Below are positions 10,746 to 21,671 of a stretch of 64,000 nucleotides of DNA, piece by piece. The notes beneath the pieces were generated by a model that saw nothing but the letters and a program-made list of their open reading frames with translations, was not told the origin of the DNA and did not search any database. The stretch is from Lineus longissimus (Eukaryota > Nemertea > Pilidiophora > Heteronemertea > Lineidae), in contig NC_088326.1 in assembly GCF_910592395.1 (NCBI RefSeq), forward strand, positions 4,531,001-4,595,000. Direction: 5' to 3'. Positions within the stretch are counted from its first letter, which is position 1. The number at the start of each line of letters is the position of its first letter. The position numbers and the translations under genes were made by a program.

Positions 10746-13663
10746 TGCTCAAGAAGTCAGATAGCCCTTGGAGCTCTCCGATCGTTCTGGCCAAGAAAGC
10801 TGATGGCTCATACAGATTATGTGTGGATTACCGGAAACTTAATTCAGTGACAGTCAAATCAGCACAGCCATTAGCTCGAATAGATGATACTCTGAACAAA
10901 CTTTCGGGAGCCAAGTTCTTCTCTACTCTAGATTGCGCCAGTGGCTATTGGCAAGTGGGTATGTCACCTGAGGATCAGGCCAAGACATCGTTTGTGACGG
11001 GAGTAGACCAATATGAATGGAAAGTGATGCCATTTGGTTTAACAGGAGCCCCTGCAACGTTCACACGCATGATGAACACAGTCCTGGGAGGACTGGACTT
11101 CTGTTTGGTTTACCTCGATGATATCATTGTTCATTCATCCAGTTTTGAAGAACACATGAGTCAGCTGGATCAAGTATTCACACACCTGGAAGCAGCCAAT
11201 CTGAAGTTAAAACCAAGCAAGTGTAAACTTTTCCGAGAGATGGTGAAATTCCTTGGCCACATTGTGAACACTGGAGGCATATCAACAGATCCAGAGAAGG
11301 TTGAGAAAGTAAAAAATTGGCCTACTCCAACTTGTGTGTCAGAAATTCGTTCGTTCATGGGTCTTGCGACGTACTATCAAAAGTTTGTCCCAGACTTCGC
11401 TCAAATTGCCTCTCCATTGCACAATTTGACAAAGAAGGGTGTGCAATTCGCGTGGTCGGAGCAGTGCGAGAAATCTTTTCAGACATTGAAGGAGAAGCTG
11501 ATAACTTCACCGATACTGGCCTATCCAGATTTCAGCAAGGACGCCGGATCTTTCATTCTGGATACAGATGCAAGCGATTTTGCCATAGGAGCAGTTTTGT
11601 CACAAAGGCAGAGAGATGGAACAGAGAAGGTCATAGCCTATGGGAGTAAAAGTCTACAAGGAGGTGAAATGAATTACTGTACAACAAGGAGAGAAATGTT
11701 AGCCTTTGTTACATTTGCAGAGCACTTCCGGTACTTTCTGCTTGGGAAGCAATTTCACGTGCGGGTAGATAATATGGCATTGAGATGGCTGTTGAACTTC
11801 AAGGAACCTTCAGGACAAATTGCGAGATGGCTAGAAAGGTTAGCAGAGTTTGACTACGTCATCGAACATCGGCCAGGAGTACAACATGGTAATGCTGATG
11901 CATTGTCTAGGAGACCAAAGAAAGTTCGGCAACATGGACATTGTCCATCCTGTGGACCCACAGACCGACCAGCACCTCCAATGGTTAACATAGTGCAACT
12001 AAAAACTTCTCTAGACATCCCGGAACTAACGATTGATGAGATCAGGAAAGCTCAGAAGGAAGATCCAGATATTCGGGCCATTCGACAACATATTGCTGAG
12101 ACGACGGAGAAACCATCACAGAAGGCACTACAGTCATGTAGCTCTCTCCAGCGAGCTATTTGGGCTCAGCATGGTCTACTGGAAATAAAGGACGGAATCC
12201 TATACTTGAAAAGCCAGGGCAAACTCCGACTAGTTCTTCCTCAATCCTGCATTGCCACAGTCGTCAAGGAATTACACCAAGGTTATGCTGGTGCCCATCT
12301 TGGAGTACAAAAGACTGTCTGGAAAGTGAAACAGCGCTGTTGGCTCCCAGGACTGAAGAAAAATGTAATAAATTTCATTCGTTCTTGTGAAACTTGTCAG
12401 AAGTGCAAATCCGGAAAGCGCACTAAAGCCGACTTACAGAGTATTCCAGTTGGTCGTAGAAACCAAAGAATTCACATTGACATCGTAGGACCAATCAACC
12501 CACCATCAAGGAAAGGAAACCGATACATTCTCGTGGCCCAGGATGCTTTCACAAAATGGCCCGAGGCGTGGCCTATCAGGAATCAGAAGGCTACAACATG
12601 TGCTAAGGTGCTGGTGAATGAATATGTTTGCAGATTTGGTACTCCAGAGAACCTTCACTCGGATCAGGGGACTAACTTTGAATCCAAAGTATTCAAGAAA
12701 ATGTGCAAACTACTAAATATTCATAAATCCAGGACCACAGCTTACCATCCGCAATGTAATGGACAGGTTGAAAATTTCAATGGATCTTTGAAAAGAATGC
12801 TGACAACTATGGTTGACGAGGAGGGTAGGGACTGGGATAACCACCTTCCAGCTTCCCTAATGGCCTTTCGTTCAGGAATTCAAGCTTCGACCTTAGAGAC
12901 CCCAGCTGCGATGACCTTTGGTGAAGAAATGAACCTTCCACTAGACCTCGTCCTTGGAACATCTAGTACATCAGACAATGAGACTGAGTCAACGAAGTAT
13001 GTTTCGGATCTCCGGAAAAAGATAGAGCGTGCAAACCGAAGGGTACGGGAAAATTTGAAGATAGTGCAGAGACGTCAAAGGACCCACTATGACAGAAATT
13101 CGAAGTCCTCATCTTTTAAACCGGGAGACCAGGTTCTAGTCAGAAACCATTATGTGAAAGTCGACGAGGTTTCCAAGTTCCATAAACCATGGAAGGGACC
13201 ATTTGAGGTTTTGCAGAAGTTGTCCGAGGTCAACTTCAAGTTATTTCCACTGGGAGGATCCAAGAGGCACTCCAAGGTAGTTCATCTCAACAATATGAAA
13301 GCATTTCATACGGGGAGAGATGGGGAGCAGCTGGATGAGATAGGATTAGTAGGGAAAACTTCAAGAGAAACTGCATTAGATTCTCACGAGGTGGAGTCCG
13401 ATTTGGAATCTTCCCCTATTAAGTCTACTCAACTCACTGATAGTATTTCTTCCGAGGATGGTTCGGACATTGAACATGAAGAGAAGCAGTCTACACGTGC
13501 ATTACGACCCCGCAAGAACATCTTGAAGCCGGCGCGTTTTGGAATTGATTGCTGCAGCCTTCATCAGATGCAACAGGAAATCATCAAGAAGAAGAAGAAA
13601 CGTTGGTTGAAGAAAGGCAGTAAACTACGCAGGTTTGGCTGTCAGGATAGCATCAATAGTTAG
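10746..13663 (+). pseudogene. Gypsy pol: reverse transcriptase, RNase H, integrase (5' truncated)
   Basis: Open for about 970 codons. Domains in order: reverse transcriptase from the LLKKSDSPWSSPIVL segment with VYLDDIIVHS as active site, RNase H (ILDTDASDFAIGAVL...), the integrase H2C2 zinc finger (ELHQGYAGAHLG to CETCQKC), the integrase core with DDE residues in HIDIVGP, HSDQGTNF and GQVENFNG, and a GPY/F-like module (KPWKGPFEVL). No chromodomain is visible. The tail is Ser/Glu-rich and then basic, ending RPRKNILKPARF and a KKKKK run. The frame runs back into the Harbinger terminus (about five codons from 10730), a chance fusion. Loss of gag, protease and the N-terminal fingers means the copy cannot retrotranspose alone. 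The key acidic residues are retained. Confidence 0.9.
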
Positions 13664-13742
13664 TCAAGATGGAACCCCTGGTCTCCTCTCAACGCTTTGT
13701 TAGAGATGGAGGCTTGTGCCGCTTTGGTCACAATGTAGGTTA

Positions 13743-13780
13743 CTAATGAGACCGTTTTCTTTCTTTTCCTATCGTTTCAG
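13743..13780 (+). promoter_or_regulatory. Strong splice-acceptor-like tract just before ORF3
   Basis: A pyrimidine-rich run (TTTTCTTTCTTTTCCTATCG) ends in TTTCAG immediately followed by the ATG of the SGNH-like ORF at 13781. This suggests that ORF3 is expressed from a spliced, env-like subgenomic RNA. The donor would be in the missing 5' part, so this is inference. Confidence 0.55.
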
Positions 13781-14656
13781 ATGGAGTCCGTTATCAATCA
13801 AGATGGTTTGCCGCATGATGTGAAAGAGGCAAAGTCTGAAGCTACAAAGGCCCTATATTCGTTTGTCCATCGAAGACTCCGGTTTCGTCAGGAGGTGGAC
13901 ATTCCTTTTATTGAATTGGAGCGATTGATAGAAATATCCACATCAAATGTTGTCGACGTAAAACTCACTCTCACCAGTGCAGTTAACCAAACATTTAAAA
14001 TGCTGATTTTCCGGATCCGTCCCAGCTGGAATGTCCAGATGAAAGCTATTAATGAAGTGGTAACCCTTGTCATCACGTTTCTTAAAGAAAGAGGTGTCAG
14101 TGATTTGAAAATTAATGATGTTAGAGATCGAGTACGTGTGCTGCAAGATAGAGTTAGGGAGTACAATGCCGCTGGGAAGCAGCGTCCGCCGATTTTTCTT
14201 CTCGGGGACTCCATGTTTGTCAAGACCAAGCCATCGTCAGATCTGTTTCCATTAGCTTTTTCAGGGCAGACGGCAGAAGGGTTGAGAGTGATGTTGAAGA
14301 GCATTCAACCCAGACTAAATATCAGCGATGTTGTCATCACCCACGGGCTTAACCACACTAACGACTATGGGGAGCCGGAAGAAGACATGATCATCATCAG
14401 AGATTTTCTGATACAACATTACCCCATGGCCCGCATTTTTCATCTTCAACTACCAGTGTCCCCAAAGGTGGCGAGAAGTGATGGTATGATGAGACGTGCA
14501 CTGCGATTTAACGGAATGATGCAACGAGTTGGATTCCAGTCCATTCCTCATCCGATGCTGAATAGATACGGATTTGACCATGACCAGTTCCACTACTCCA
14601 AGATCGGGAGGACCACCGTCGAGAGGCAGATTGTGCAGTATGTCAGGGGACAATAA
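13781..14656 (+). CDS. Third gypsy ORF: SGNH/GDSL-esterase-like protein
   Basis: 291 residues in the env position, 117 bp after pol. The N-terminal ~135 residues are helical and basic with no signal peptide or membrane segment, arguing against a normal envelope. The C-terminal half reads like an SGNH hydrolase: FLLGDSMF (Ser144), a Gly in the SGQTAEG segment, THGLNHTND (Asn194), and DQFHYSKIG with Asp268 and His271 spaced as in the catalytic DxxH pair. The family cleaves ester bonds in small molecules or lipids; the role in an LTR element is unknown. Esterase-type ORFs occur in CR1-like LINEs, and I recall captured GDSL ORFs in bdelloid rotifer LTR elements. The start is the first Met, set right after a splice-acceptor-like tract. 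The frame is intact. Confidence 0.7.
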   Translation: MESVINQDGLPHDVKEAKSEATKALYSFVHRRLRFRQEVDIPFIELERLIEISTSNVVDVKLTLTSAVNQTFKMLIFRIRPSWNVQMKAINEVVTLVITFLKERGVSDLKINDVRDRVRVLQDRVREYNAAGKQRPPIFLLGDSMFVKTKPSSDLFPLAFSGQTAEGLRVMLKSIQPRLNISDVVITHGLNHTNDYGEPEEDMIIIRDFLIQHYPMARIFHLQLPVSPKVARSDGMMRRALRFNGMMQRVGFQSIPHPMLNRYGFDHDQFHYSKIGRTTVERQIVQYVRGQ

Positions 14657-15194
14657 TGAAGTACGAATGGGCCGGAGACCCCTTCTCCCGACGATTTGTA
14701 GGGAGGGGAGGGGAGTACCGCATTGGATACTCTTTGGCGCCCATTTCGTTACGTCATTATAAATTTGCTGAGCAATTATATTCCTTCATGTTGAATTTTA
14801 CAGTCATTATATAATTGTACTGTTTGGGGAGGGTTAATTGCAAGTAGTTTTGTGTAAATAATAGGAGATAAGTGAATTTTTATTTGAGCAATGGTATTAT
14901 GTAGATTCTAGTCATGTAAACCACTGTAAGTTTAATAGTTAGTAAGGTGGTAATTTAGGATTATAGATATAGATATTGTGTTCATTGTGTACAGGCGATG
15001 TACATGTATATAGATTGAGGTGCGGTTACAGATACCGTTAGTTTGAAATAATCTTCGTAGGAATCACTAAATTTTGTATAGAATATTAAGTATCACTGAG
15101 TATATCATCGAGTGCCTATGTGGTTGCTGCCATGTTTAGTTTCAATAAGAATTTGATGGTCAGAGTAACTCTGACCAATTTTTGAAGGGGATGG
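14657..15194 (+). other. Gypsy 3' untranslated region and polypurine tract
   Basis: No coding potential. A GC-rich segment (GGGAGGGGAGGGGAG near 14700) is followed by AT-rich sequence. The bases at 15183-15194 (TGAAGGGGATGG) form a plausible polypurine primer directly before the LTR. Confidence 0.55.
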
Positions 15195-15474
15195 TGTGGT
15201 GATCTCCATCTTGACGGCACCGTTGCTAACTGTTGCGAACTGTTGCTACGCAGGGTGACGTCATCACCGGGTTTGGCGCATCCTCCTCATGTGACGTATG
15301 TCGATGAAGCCGACGTCTTCGGGCGACGTCGGGCGGTCACGGCAGGGGATTGTTGAAAAATGTATTGTTGGAAGAAAAAGGCGGAAGGAGGGCGCACGAA
15401 ATAAAAAAGAGAGACACCGTATTTGAGCCGGTTTATGGCATTTATTACAAGAAGAGGAGCGGAAGATTATTACA
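15195..15474 (+). repeat. Gypsy 3' LTR (about 280 bp)
   Basis: Starts TGTGGTGATCTCC after a purine-rich tract and ends ATTATTACA, the TG...CA form of LTRs. It contains an AATAAA-like signal near 15400. The partner 5' LTR is not in the window, so the exact borders and target duplication cannot be verified. The right border coincides with the point where sequence shared with the tandem array begins (GCTGCATCGATTT). Confidence 0.6.
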
Positions 15475-15928
15475 GCTGCATCGATTTTATTTATTATGAC
15501 AATCAATAAAATCGATGACAAGATTCGTGAATTTGAAGAAACCCGACATAACATAAACCGTACCTCAGTTCAGTACAGTATGTCACCTGTCTAATTTACA
15601 TTAGTAGGCAAGTCACAATCGAGGCTGGACCGAGCAGTTGATTAAGCGGAATGGGAATTTCATAACAACCTTCTTCCCCAGTACCTTTATTCATTCCAAT
15701 TGATCATCGTAAATTTCCCGAGGGGGTGTACAGTACTCTATAGCCCTATCCCTAAGGTCGTTATCTCGAGTCTCGATATGTATTTGCTGTTCCTTAGACT
15801 GCGTATCCGGCCATCCATAGACTGTTTGCTTGTACAGACTTTTCATGTTATATGTTCTCTTGATATTTCAACTTTGTTGATACAAAGCCTAGACAAAAGC
15901 GGTTATAGTTCAAATTATCCTTGCCCAG

Positions 15929-16090
15929 GGGCCGGTTGCACAAAAGTTATGGTGATAAAAGTATGTTAGTTTATCTTTTTATGTTAAAGTCCCTAACTTA
16001 GCGTTAGCTAACATAACGCTAAAATTGAGTTTCACAAATCAATGTTAGGCCCAATGTTAACTAACGCTACTTTTAAGTAAATCAATGTTA
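15929..16090. repeat. Harbinger left terminus with TAGCGTTA subterminal motifs
   Basis: The terminal inverted repeat is followed by several GTTAG, TTAGCGTTAGC, TAACGCTA and CAATGTTAG words in both orientations. The right terminus has similar words, so these are candidate binding sites of the MYB-like partner. Confidence 0.65.
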
Positions 16091-16150
16091 GTTGCTAGGG
16101 ACATTTCCCATAATGCATTTGGTCCTCATATTGAAAGCAAGACATGCAAG

Positions 16151-18511
16151 ATGGCTGCCTCCATAGAGAATCATTCATCTCAAAAGACAAAAAGGGAGAG
16201 AAAACCAAATTTTTCACACTCAGAAGCCGAAGTTTTAGCCGATGTTGTCATAAATGAACTTGGGATCTTGCGATCCAAGTTTTCGTCAGATGTGACAAAC
16301 AAAATGAAAAAAAACAAATGGGATGAAATTGCCCTAATGGTAAGTTCCTTGGGAGTGGCCACAAGGACCGGGGATAACTGCAGGGAAAAATGGAACCAGC
16401 AGCTTTCAAAGGCGAAAGAGATCCATTCCCTGCAGCAAAAACACCAGAGAGGGACTGGCGGAGGGGGAAAGATGCCACAGGCCGACCCTACACTGCAGAG
16501 AATAATAGAAACATTCGAAAAAGACGCAGCATTCAGAGGCATCACTGGTGGATTTGAGTCTGCAGGTAGGTACACCAGGCTCCGATTTAGCCTAATTAGG
16601 CCATAAAACGCTATCTACTTCTACCAGCATATATTTCTGAACATAGGCCTAAGCCTTACATAGGTCTAGATTTCATAGCCTGATGTCAATCTTCAAAAAC
16701 ATTGGTGGAATTAAGCTCAACTCGGCCCTACCCTGGCTAAGTTCAAAGTATGTCGTCTGGTGCCTGCATCGATATTGGCACTCTGCCAGCCATTTCTGTT
16801 GGACTTCCTGTGTGTATAGCGACCATGTGTACATGCTGACATGACAGTGCATGCATGCATTTTTCAAGCGGCCGAAAGTACAGCTTTTCATGACCGTCAC
16901 TTAGAAATAGTACCATAGTAGTTGACTTCATAGCCCTATAAATCAAATTCATCAGCAGATAAGGTAGTTCAACTGCACAAAAGTACAGAAAATGTGGTTA
17001 TTCGCTGCTCCAAATACGCGCTTGCAAATTTCCCGACTCCATATTTCTAAACGCACTGAGCATGCCCAGTAAGTGTATGGAACGCAAAGTTTGCAAATAG
17101 TACTATACAGGGTGAAACAGAAATAAGTTCCAATATAAATATTTTTGTTAATACTTTTAATTTATTCAATAAGTCATGTGAATTACCTCAAAGAATTAAC
17201 AAAATGATCGCAATTGTACACATTAGGCCTATTGTTAAGCTGACATCACCCTGTTTTAATGGAATATCATAGAAATTTGGATTTTCAATGGATTTAATTA
17301 GAATTTATTGATTTTTCCCGCCAATTTATGTGATTCATTCCCTTTAAACTTTAAAACTTTCATTTGTTAATATTTTCAGTAACCACACCTATAAAGGCTA
17401 CAGCAGCAGTCTCCCTCCCTGTTACATTACCTGATCTGGCTGGTTGGACTCCTGGTAAGTTTAATTTAAAGGTGCTGGAAGCTCGATGATAAATATGCCC
17501 ATGTCAATTAAGAGCCGAGTATTTCTTAGACTATGATACATTACATTGGTACCGGTATACAATGGAAGAAATACAAGTAGGCCAACTGAGAAACAGAAAG
17601 CGACTGTAGTGACCCGGTTAGACATCATGCGTCTTTAATTTAGAAATAGTAAAATTATTTTTTATGATAATTTCATTTAATTTTTCAGTAAATCAAGCTG
17701 CAGATGTTGATGTCGACTGCTCAGATGCAGTGGTTGTGGCAACCTTTGATCGTCAACCACACGAAACACACATAGAGGGAGCCACAATAATTCTTGGTAT
17801 GCTATTAGATACAGGTTCGGTCTTTCAGTAGGCTATTAGGCCCGGGGTCTAATACTGCATCGATGCTGATAGCCTGGCCCACACCTCATATATCAAGGCA
17901 TTTGCATTTTGGATATTTGAATCTATATTTGCCAGAGTTTTGGTTGCAAAACATTTTGTGACCTTTCGTGATTTGATATTTATCATCATATAGGCCGAAC
18001 TGTCATTTTTTATTCTAGATTCTCAACAGACGATGACAGCCACTGCAATGACTGCCCCAAAATCTCCAGCCAAAAAGAAGGCCAAACTGTGCAAAGTCAC
18101 TGGTGAGTAGTTGGGACTCTAGAATGGCGAAAGCCTTTCTTGATTTTAAGCAGTCCCTACATGAATCAATCAAATGTGCTAAAATGAGCTCTGGCCGTTC
18201 ACAAAGTGACAAAATTGAAGTGCTGTGTGATCCATTTAACCCGTCATAATTTGTTTCATTCTCTCCTAGGTGCCAGGAAAGCACATGCGAAGGGTCTGCT
18301 GACAGACGCCATGTGCCGACAGAAGACTCAGCAGGATGTATTTAACATGCAGCTTGAGGTCCTTGAGGCAACTCTTGTTACGCAGAAGGCCACAACACGT
18401 ACTCAGGAAGTTCTTCAGAAAGAGGCTGGCCTTCGAATAGAAAAGCTACAGCTGGAGATTGCTCTGCTGAAGGAAAAGGAGTTCTTGGGTCTGTCGGGCA
18501 TTGAACTGTAA
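16151..18511 (+). CDS. Harbinger MYB/SANT-like DNA-binding partner (307 aa)
   Basis: In this superfamily the partner binds transposon ends and brings the nuclease into the nucleus. Five exons: 16151-16565, 17380-17454, 17689-17796, 18019-18102 and 18270-18511, all with GT/AG borders, every intron in phase 1; spliced length is 924 bp. The MYB/SANT-like domain spans about residues 19-90 (NFSHSEAEVLADVV ... NKWDEIALMV ... RTGDNCREKWNQQL), then a Gly-rich GTGGGGK linker, an acidic/Val middle, a basic nuclear-signal-like SPAKKKAKL and a coiled-coil Gln/Leu/Glu tail. The start is the first Met after an in-frame Met-rich leader (16085); the context AAGATGG favours 16151. Stop 298 bp from the converging nuclease stop. 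Complete and unbroken. Confidence 0.85.
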
Positions 18512-18808
18512 ATTTATGTGTAAATAGTATCTATGTTTATAGGATTTGAATTTTTTAAATATTACATATATTAAATAGTAAATATATAGTAAATATCAAG
18601 TTATTTAAAACACAAAGGGAATGTATCAAAATTAGAAGCTACAGTGTCAGTGACATGATGAAAATGTTATGGTATATTTCTTACGCGAGTGTTGATTATG
18701 CAATACATATAGTTATAGTTTTTAAGTTTGAAATTGGAAAATTCACTGGCTGTAGCTTCCACTGTTTTGATATATCCCCTCACTCAGGTTGCAGTGGATC
18801 ACAGTCAA

Positions 18809-20420
18809 TTAAGCAAAGTAGCGATTGGCGAGGTAGTCCCTGTAAACACTGCCAGAGTTTGGGCCAGCATACTCCTCATCATCATCTTCATCATCTTCTT
18901 CGTCATCACTGTCGTCGTCTTCTGGCCGGGGGTCACGTTCTCCTCTCATCTTTGCAATATTATGCAGGACAAAACAGGCAGAGATGATCTTAACTACACG
19001 GTCTGGCTGCATACGAATCTCCCCATGGAGAACATGGAACCTCCTCTTTAACACTCCAAAGGCATGTTCTATCCTCACTCTTGTGGCACATAAGGAAGTG
19101 TTCAATCTCTGCTGGGCTTCTGTTGTGGGTGCTCCGTACGGGACGATGAGATACGGCATACAAGGGTATCCACTATCTCCTAGCAACAGTCCATCTTCAC
19201 CTCTGGGGTTTGTCAGTTCCAGGTGCTCTTTAAGGTCACTGTTCCTCCAAATAAAGGCATCATGGGTTGCCCCTGGCCAACGTGCAACTACATTGGTGAA
19301 TTTTCCTGAAAAGGAAATGTATCATTTTAGTTAGGAGGGCTATTGATCATTATTACACGACCACTCCGTATTTTATTATATTCAACATATTTCAGCATCA
19401 ACAAGTTTCTATGCAATTAACGATGAAAAAATACAAAAACTATGCATATTCTATCTTTATGAGCAACAGTGTACAAGAGATAATTTTTGCATAAATGGCA
19501 TTCCATATGTTTTGTTGGTCAGGCAATCATGGAATTGGTCAACGTTCGTTTACCAAAAAAGGCATGTCAGTCATGGTGCATGTCATGATGTCGAGGATGT
19601 GGCGCTTGTTGTGATATCATGGATATTGGCCCTAGTATTTAGCATGTTTTCAGGTATAATTATAAAAGTAATTACCCTTATCGTCAACCACTGCTTGCAC
19701 GTTGATGGAGTGATATCCCTTCCTGTTTACAAAAGATGCTTCGTAGGCTGGAGCTGGAGGAACTTGCGCGGGTTGTTCTGCTTCTTCCATGGCTTCGCCT
19801 TCGCGATCTGCAGGCATGGGCAGTGCAGGTGCATGTGCAGGATCAGGAGCATGTAGGCCTATCTGGTCATCTCGCATCTCCTGGTCATTCTCAGCAGCAT
19901 TGGCTGGTTCTGGGATGTGATCAGCATCAGGACGTGGCTCACTGGGGCATATTATTCTGATGTGCGTGCCGTCGATGCATCCCAATACTTTGGGAAAATG
20001 TGCGATCGCATAGAATCCAGCTTGAATTCGACGCCTCTCCTCCACCGACTGGGGCCACACAATAAAATCGTCCCGTGCAGCATCTAACAGGCCAGCCACC
20101 CTGTGCACCACACGACTTACACTAGCTTTGTCTACACCGAAAGTGTCCCCAATAACTTCAAAGAAAGCTCCAGATGCAAAATAACGGAGAGCAATCAAGA
20201 CTTGCACCTCAGGCGAAATTGCATGGCTTCTGTTGGTCGCACTTTCAATGTCCTCCCTGAGCATATCAACTATCAAAACAATGGTTTCTCTGCAAAAACG
20301 GTATCTTTTAAAAAGTTTTTTGTCATTGAAGAACTCCAAGTGATTGATTCTTTCTCTAAAATGCCGTGGAGCTTGAAATAATGGCTGGAAAGCCACAAAC
20401 AGGGCCTGGTTGTCCACCAT
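18809..20420 (-). CDS. Harbinger nuclease (HARBI1-like DDE transposase, 413 aa)
   Basis: Transposase that cuts at the terminal repeats. Two exons, 20420-19676 and 19305-18809, joined by an intron with GT donor and TTTTCAG acceptor; 745+497 bp gives 413 codons plus stop. DDE_Tnp_4 residues: Asp150 (GCIDGTH), Asp264 (WPGATHDAF) and Glu328 (RIEHAFGVLKRRF). An N-terminal helix-turn-helix region includes GDTFGVDKASVSRVVHRV. Unusual: about 70 residues rich in Pro, Ala, Glu and Asp (about 160-229) lie between the first Asp and NRKGYHSINVQ; these are absent from the second Harbinger's nuclease. The acidic C-terminal run is also odd. The frame is complete, so the protein may be active. A close copy lies inverted at 3-1488. 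Confidence 0.92.
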
Positions 20421-20455
20421 TTTGTTTCAACTAACTCCAAAATAGGGATTTATCT

Positions 20456-20609
20456 TGGGGTTAGGAGGTCAGTTAAAGTTAGCGTTAACTTAACGCTACT
20501 TTTAAATAATTTTCTTTCTTGCAACCCAAATTAACTTTTTGGAGTTAAGTTAACGCCAAGATAAACTAACAGTGTTTTTAACTATTTTTTTCTTTTGTGC
20601 AACCGGCCC
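20456..20609. repeat. Harbinger right terminus with TAGCGTTA subterminal motifs
   Basis: Contains AAAGTTAGCGTTAACTTAACG, split as overlapping GTTAGCGTTA and TTAACGC words, plus GGAGTTAAGTTAACGCC and AACTAACAG, then the terminal repeat. It mirrors the left terminus in motif content but not in order, as expected for clustered protein-binding sites. Confidence 0.65.
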
Positions 20610-21671
20610 CAGGCCTGGCCGATCCCTGGTTCAGGGGTCCACCAGGAAAGTTTGTAACCCAAGCAGCCGTCATCCGTAGCCAACAACTTCCGCAGCATCA
20701 AACATATTGAAATTTAGCAGGGAGATTAAGCAATGTATTGACAGTCATGACGGTGTATAGTTTGAAATGTCATACATTGTCATACATATAAGACAGAATG
20801 TCGGCCGAACAAATGATTATAGTATGCGTTGTCTAAGCTTTTGACTGCCACAGCCTTTCCTACAGACCCATATCTGTAAGAATACAATAGGGCCGGACAT
20901 TTTTTTCCACGGGAACGTTTTCTATAGTGTTTTTCATATCGTTTTGACCAAAGGTACGGAATCGCGTAGGAATAAAATAATTTTTGTCTTTGATTGGAGA
21001 CTGTGAGATTCCCCCGTGTTTGAAATCAAAGAGTTCGGCCTCTTCTTTAGCTATGTATCAAATCATAATGACTTTACGACATGACATACCACGGCCATAT
21101 CTGGTGACGGGTCAACACAAACCAATCTGATTACAAAATCAATGCCCATTGGCGGTGTGGAGGCAATGAGTTGGAGTGAATGGCTATTTATCAGCTCACA
21201 GGATAACAATAGGTCGGGTCTGGTCGAAGTGCGATATTGATTTTATTGACCCTGCGACTGTACAAGGCAACATCTGCATATAGAGAACCATTTGCTTAGC
21301 CTATTCTGAACCGAAATATTCGGACCTGTGTGCAGTCTGGGTAAAACGAAAAATCAAGTTCGTGTAGCTGTAACAGATGTCACCCTTCTTATAAGGGGGT
21401 CCTTAAGATATTGATGAATCAATACCTCAGCACCACGTTCTGCATCATGATAGAGACATTTTCACTTCAATCTGCCGTGAAGTATTGTCATGACAAACAT
21501 ATTTTCGGATTTGGTTCAGCGCCTAACAACCTTCTGAGATAAAGAGTAGGTTTCAGTCTGATTTCCATGGTCATGGTCATTTAACGGAAGCGGCGAAACA
21601 AAGAATTTTATTTCGTATTGATTACCTTCGTCGCAAATAACTTAAATGGGGAAAAAGACACAACCGGATGG

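Larger units (their letters stand above)
10746..15474 (+). mobile_element. Ty3/gypsy LTR retrotransposon, 5' truncated
   Basis: Contains pol from within reverse transcriptase to the integrase C-terminus, a separate third ORF, a 3' untranslated region, a purine tract and a 3' LTR. The 5' LTR, gag, protease and the first part of reverse transcriptase are absent; the break coincides with the right end of the second Harbinger, which fits insertion of that element into gypsy followed by loss or distant location of the left half. The right end falls at the start of copy 1 of the tandem array. Confidence 0.85.
15929..20609. mobile_element. Intact two-gene PIF/Harbinger transposon (4.68 kb)
   Basis: Both ends start inward with GGGCCGGTTGCACAAAAG. 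CAG at 15926-15928 and 20610-20612 is the target duplication: copies 3 and 4 of the tandem array carry the unoccupied site CCTTGCCCAGGCCTGG with a single CAG (27340-27342 and 33011-33013). The element encodes a MYB/SANT-like partner (+) and a DDE nuclease (-), transcribed towards each other, both with intact frames. It therefore looks like a potentially autonomous and recent insertion. Confidence 0.95.
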
